A DNA stretch of 64,000 nucleotides from Amycolatopsis solani (GTDB taxonomy: Bacteria > Actinomycetota > Actinomycetes > Mycobacteriales > Pseudonocardiaceae): the NCBI RefSeq assembly GCF_033441515.1, contig NZ_JAWQJT010000002.1, positions 1,178,001 through 1,242,000 of the forward strand, read 5' to 3'. The notes beneath the pieces were generated by a model. The model was not told where the DNA came from, searched no databases, and saw only the letters and a list, made by a program, of their open reading frames with translations. Both the position numbers and the translations under genes were made by a program. Of this stretch, positions 60,746 through 64,000 are shown one piece after another. Within the stretch, counting starts at the first letter, position 1, and every line of letters begins with the position of its first letter.

Positions 60746-63715
60746 TCATCCCGGCCACCGCATGCTCTCCGGCGGGCCCAGGTAACTCGGCCGCAGCCCA
60801 CCCGTGTCCACCACCAGCTTCTGCAGCACCACCGCCGGGTCCACCATCCAGAACTTCAGCACGTGCGGGCCCGCCTCGGTCACCACGTGCGCCGTCGACG
60901 TCAGGTTCACGTTGTCCGACGTCGTCCGCTCCCACTGGCGGTTCATCGCCGTGTCGTCGGCGCCCGTGGCCTTCGTGATGTTCACGACCTGCGGGTCCGC
61001 GTCGTCGAACGAGACCGCGTAGCGCAGGCCGTCGCCCGTCAGGACGTTACTGCGCGGGGAAAGGCGGGCCCACACCGTGACCGGGCCGGTCGTGAACAGC
61101 GTCATCCGGTACTCCAGGCGCGGTCCCGTTCCCGGGGCCCGGCTCGCCGCCGTCACCGGGAACGGGGTCATGCCCAGGTCCGGGATCCGCCGCCACGACG
61201 TACCCGACGCGCCGACGTTCGCGCTGCAGTGCCCGGCCTCGACCGACACGTACCCGCCCGCCTCGACGAAGCCGCGGCGCCACGGGGCCGGCAGGTCCTC
61301 GTGCCGCACCACCGCGTCCACCACCACCGACGAGCCGGCGCCGGACACCGTGATCGGCACCGTCGTCGTGCCCCGGGGCGCACGGGCCCAGTCGATGCGC
61401 ACGGTCATCCGCAGCTCCTCCTCCACCCGTCCGCCCCGCGGCTCGACCCGCACCCACGACGCTCCCGGCGTGACCGTGCAGCGGAACGGCGTCCGCCCGC
61501 GGTTGAACACGTCGATGTACTGCGCCGGCGCGCTTTGCCACGGGCTGAACTCCGGCAGCACCGGCCGTCCCGCGGCCCCCGGCCACGCCTCGAGGGACCC
61601 GTCGACCGCCACCCCCAGCGAAGCCGCCGAAGGGACGTCGATGCGGCGCACCGCCGGGAAGATCACGTCCGGCAGGGCCACGTTGTTCAGCTCCGGCTGC
61701 TGCCAGGGCGCGTTCGGGCCGTACCGCTCGACGTCGCCGTAGTCGATGTGCGGCTGGGTCTGGAAGCCCTTCCACTTCCCGCCCGCGACGCCGGTGTTGT
61801 ACTTCGCCGCCAGCGCCAGGTCGTCGGCGAACCGGGCTTCGGTCACCGCCGCGAGCCCGTTCGCCGAAGCCCGCCCCTGGGCCGCATACAAGAGGTTCGT
61901 GAACTCCGCGCGCCGCAGCGCGTAGAGGTTCGCCGACGCCTCGACTTCGTACAAAACCAGTTCGTAGTAGGCGTCCCGGAAGGACGCGGGCACCGAGATC
62001 CGGGCGGCCCGCGCCGCCAGGTCCTGCCACTCCGCGGTGACCCGGTCCAGCTCGCCGTAGTTCTCCAGGCTGAACGGCGTCGCCTGGTCGTCGTAGGTGA
62101 TCGTGCCGTCCGGGGCCAGGGTGATCCGCCGGTTCAGCAGCTCGGGCTTGCGCCGCGACTGCAGCCGCCCGTAGTCGTGCAGCACGCCAGCGATCTCGGC
62201 CGCCAGTGCCGGGCCGAAGTTCTCCGCGGCGAACTCCCGCTCCCAGGCGGGCAACCGCGAAACGGGCCAAGCCGACGGGTTCCAGGCGTAATCGAGGAAG
62301 AACTGCAGCGGCAGCTCGTTGCCCTTCATGTCGCCGACGTTGGCCACCCACAGCCGGTCGTTCCCGTAGGCGGTGGCCTGGTTCAGCTGCTCCCACGTGT
62401 TGGCGAGCAGCGCCGTGTCGACCCACTTGTAGTTGCGCCCGCCCCCGACGTAGTCGAAGTGGTAGTAGAGCCCGTACCCGCCCGGGTGCGGCGGCAGCGA
62501 GAGGTCCGGCTGCTTGCGGATGTTGCCCCAGTTGTCGTCGGTGAACACGACGATCACGTCGTCCGGCGGCCGCAGTCCCTTCGCCCAGTACCGCTGGACC
62601 TCCTTGTAGAGCGTCCACACCTGCGGGACGTCGGTGCTCAGCTCACGCGCGAGGATGTCCCGCTCGGCCGCGAGGATTTCGCGCATCAGCTCGATGCCGT
62701 CGCCGTCGGGCAGGCTGACGTCGCCGTTGCCGCGCATGCCGAGCGTGACGACGCCTTCGAAGCCCTCGCGCGCCATCCGGCGGATGCCGTCGGTCCAGTA
62801 CGCCTTGATGGCGTCCCCGTTGCGCCGGAAGCTCCACTCCCCCGTGCCGCCGTACGGATCGTGGCCCGGCGTCGCGTGCCGGTTCCACTCCTCGATGCCG
62901 CGCATCATCGGCGCCTCGTGCGAGGTGCCCATGACGACGCCGTACTCCTTCGCCGTGGCGTGGTTGAGCGGGTCGTCCTCGGCGAAGGCGCGCCCCCACA
63001 CCGCCGGCCACAGGTAGTTGGCCCGCAGCCGCAGCAGCGTCTCGAACACCTTGGCGTAGAACAGGCGGTTGAAGCCGCCCGGGTAGCCCGGCGCGAGGCC
63101 CGGCCCGAAGTACTCCGGCGCCCAGGTGCCGAGCGCCGGGTTCTCGTCGTTGATGAAGAACCCGCGGTACTTGACGTGCGGGGTGCCGAGGCTGAACCGC
63201 TCCCCCGGCAGGTGCAGTTCCGCCTGGCGCCGCGGGGGCACGTCGGCCCACCAGTACCACGGCGAAACGCCGATCCGCCGCGAAACCTCGTAGACGCCGT
63301 AGATCACGCCGCGCTGGTCGCTGCCGGTGAGCACGAGCCGCCCGTCGACGACCTGGCTCAGCGACGTCTCCCACTTCCCCGCGATCCCCGCCACGTCCAG
63401 GCGACCGGCCGCGACCAGCGCGTCGACCGCCGGGCTGTGCCCGAGCGTGCCGACCAGCACCACCGGCCCGTGGTCCGGGACGGAACCCGACACCACCGGG
63501 CGGACGCCGGTGACGCGTTCGACGTCGGCCGCGAGGTCGCCCACGACCCGGCGGACCCCCGGCAGATCACCAGAACTCACGACGATGGTCGCGGCCTTTC
63601 CCCGCGACACCAAGGGAAATCCGGTACCGGCCTCGGCGAGGCCCGGCAGGGCCGAACCGGCTCCGGCCACGGCGAGCAACTGCAAGAAGGTACGGCGATG
63701 GACCTCCGACAGCAC
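60746..63715 (-). CDS. GH115 family xylan alpha-1,2-glucuronidase
   Basis: A 989-residue secreted enzyme that removes (4-O-methyl)glucuronic acid side chains from xylan. The N-terminus has a Tat-like signal (HRRTFLQLLAVAGAG). GH115 landmarks include YGVYEVSRRIGVSPWYWWADVPP, KYRGFFINDE, LRANYLWPAVW, VVMGTSHEAPMMR and VFTDDNWGNIRK; the C-terminal part is beta-rich. It complements the GH10 xylanase and lies 15 bp after a sugar ABC permease gene, so uptake and debranching are co-expressed. Confidence 0.92.
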   Translation of the reverse strand: MLSEVHRRTFLQLLAVAGAGSALPGLAEAGTGFPLVSRGKAATIVVSSGDLPGVRRVVGDLAADVERVTGVRPVVSGSVPDHGPVVLVGTLGHSPAVDALVAAGRLDVAGIAGKWETSLSQVVDGRLVLTGSDQRGVIYGVYEVSRRIGVSPWYWWADVPPRRQAELHLPGERFSLGTPHVKYRGFFINDENPALGTWAPEYFGPGLAPGYPGGFNRLFYAKVFETLLRLRANYLWPAVWGRAFAEDDPLNHATAKEYGVVMGTSHEAPMMRGIEEWNRHATPGHDPYGGTGEWSFRRNGDAIKAYWTDGIRRMAREGFEGVVTLGMRGNGDVSLPDGDGIELMREILAAERDILARELSTDVPQVWTLYKEVQRYWAKGLRPPDDVIVVFTDDNWGNIRKQPDLSLPPHPGGYGLYYHFDYVGGGRNYKWVDTALLANTWEQLNQATAYGNDRLWVANVGDMKGNELPLQFFLDYAWNPSAWPVSRLPAWEREFAAENFGPALAAEIAGVLHDYGRLQSRRKPELLNRRITLAPDGTITYDDQATPFSLENYGELDRVTAEWQDLAARAARISVPASFRDAYYELVLYEVEASANLYALRRAEFTNLLYAAQGRASANGLAAVTEARFADDLALAAKYNTGVAGGKWKGFQTQPHIDYGDVERYGPNAPWQQPELNNVALPDVIFPAVRRIDVPSAASLGVAVDGSLEAWPGAAGRPVLPEFSPWQSAPAQYIDVFNRGRTPFRCTVTPGASWVRVEPRGGRVEEELRMTVRIDWARAPRGTTTVPITVSGAGSSVVVDAVVRHEDLPAPWRRGFVEAGGYVSVEAGHCSANVGASGTSWRRIPDLGMTPFPVTAASRAPGTGPRLEYRMTLFTTGPVTVWARLSPRSNVLTGDGLRYAVSFDDADPQVVNITKATGADDTAMNRQWERTTSDNVNLTSTAHVVTEAGPHVLKFWMVDPAVVLQKLVVDTGGLRPSYLGPPESMRWPG

Positions 63716-63730
63716 GTCAGACCTCCTGAA

Positions 63731-64000
63731 TCAGCCCTTCACGGATCCGGTCAGCCCGCCGACGATGCGCCGTTCGGCGAGCACGAAGAACGCGAGCGCC
63801 GGGATCATCGACAGCGCGGTGAACGCGAGCACGCGGGCGGTGTCCTGGGAGTACTGGGACTGGAAAGTCGCGACGCCGAGCGGGAGCGTGAAGTGCGCGG
63901 AGTCGTTGAACACGAGCAAGGGCAGCAGGTAAGCGTTCCAGCTGGTGACGAAGGCGAGCACGGCGACCGTGGTCAGGGCCGGCGTCGAGAGCGGCAGCAG
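63731..64000 (-). CDS. carbohydrate ABC transporter permease, MalG type (partial)
   Basis: The last 89 residues of a sugar ABC permease; the 5' part lies beyond the window. SWNAYLLPLLVFND and the terminal LAERRIVGGLTGSVKG are typical of MalG/AraQ-type inner-membrane subunits. It precedes the GH115 gene in the same operon and probably imports xylo-oligosaccharides or aldouronic acids. Confidence 0.88.
   Translation of the reverse strand: MLPLSTPALTTVAVLAFVTSWNAYLLPLLVFNDSAHFTLPLGVATFQSQYSQDTARVLAFTALSMIPALAFFVLAERRIVGGLTGSVKG

Noticed and set aside
1..64000. Insertion sequences, prophage, tRNA-linked integration sites
   Set aside because: No transposase, integrase, tRNA or att-like boundary was found. 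The repeats seen are palindromes and minisatellites without mobility genes.

Overview
The window looks like chromosome of a high-GC filamentous actinomycete. GTG starts are frequent, genes are packed with 4-bp ATGA/GTGA overlaps, third codon positions are almost all G or C, and the families present (large LuxR ATPase regulators, GH115 and GH10 enzymes, a TmsA/TmsB pair) fit Pseudonocardiaceae. Amycolatopsis is my best guess; no rRNA or marker gene lets me prove it. No rRNA, tRNA, transposase, integrase or CRISPR array was seen.

Layout. 0.2-2.3 kb: an FAD oxidoreductase and a CorA channel. 2.37-5.3 kb: a tightly overlapping three-gene unit (acyl-CoA dehydrogenase-like protein, PIG-L deacetylase fused to a NodS-like methyltransferase, family 2 glycosyltransferase) that resembles the logic of Nod-factor decoration. 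5.4-12.6 kb: an AraC regulator, a MoaF protein, a SnoaL-like protein and a branched-chain-type ABC importer. Its livH-livM junction has been opened by a 568-bp repeat-bearing insert. 12.6-18.5 kb: two SDRs, a copper amine oxidase with all key residues, a second MoaF and an amidohydrolase, which together suggest primary aromatic amine catabolism.

18.7-33.4 kb: a TetR gene and at least four further transcription units (methyltransferase-like protein/esterase, peptide-type ABC importer with hydrolase, SDR with divergent aldo/keto reductase, alcohol dehydrogenase operon with divergent amidohydrolase). They share a CTAC-N4-GTAG operator placed on or near the -10 region, which I read as one regulon. 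33.4-36.4 kb: a GMC oxidoreductase and an aldehyde dehydrogenase. 36.4-42.0 kb: a homoprotocatechuate meta-cleavage operon (FAH-RraA fusion, GntR, DapA-type lyase, HpaE, HpaD). Amine oxidase plus aldehyde dehydrogenase would deliver hydroxyphenylacetates to this operon. No 4-hydroxyphenylacetate hydroxylase is in view, so catecholamines such as dopamine would fit without any extra step.

42-51 kb: an S9 peptidase, a GHKL ATPase, a 949-residue LuxR regulator and two secreted serine proteases. 51-57 kb: a small unknown gene, a TetR/aldo-keto reductase pair with tandem operators, the TmsA/TmsB pair for 10-methyl fatty acids, a cold-shock protein and a fatty acid desaturase. 57-64 kb: a polysaccharide deacetylase and a xylan locus (GH10 xylanase, LacI, GH115 glucuronidase, sugar ABC permease running off the window), interrupted by a 147-bp-period minisatellite.

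Long near-perfect palindromes of a few related sequence families sit at stop codons, three of them between convergent genes. They look like genus-type repeated terminators. Start sites, promoters and operators were read by eye; functional assignments rest on motif recognition, not on database searches.
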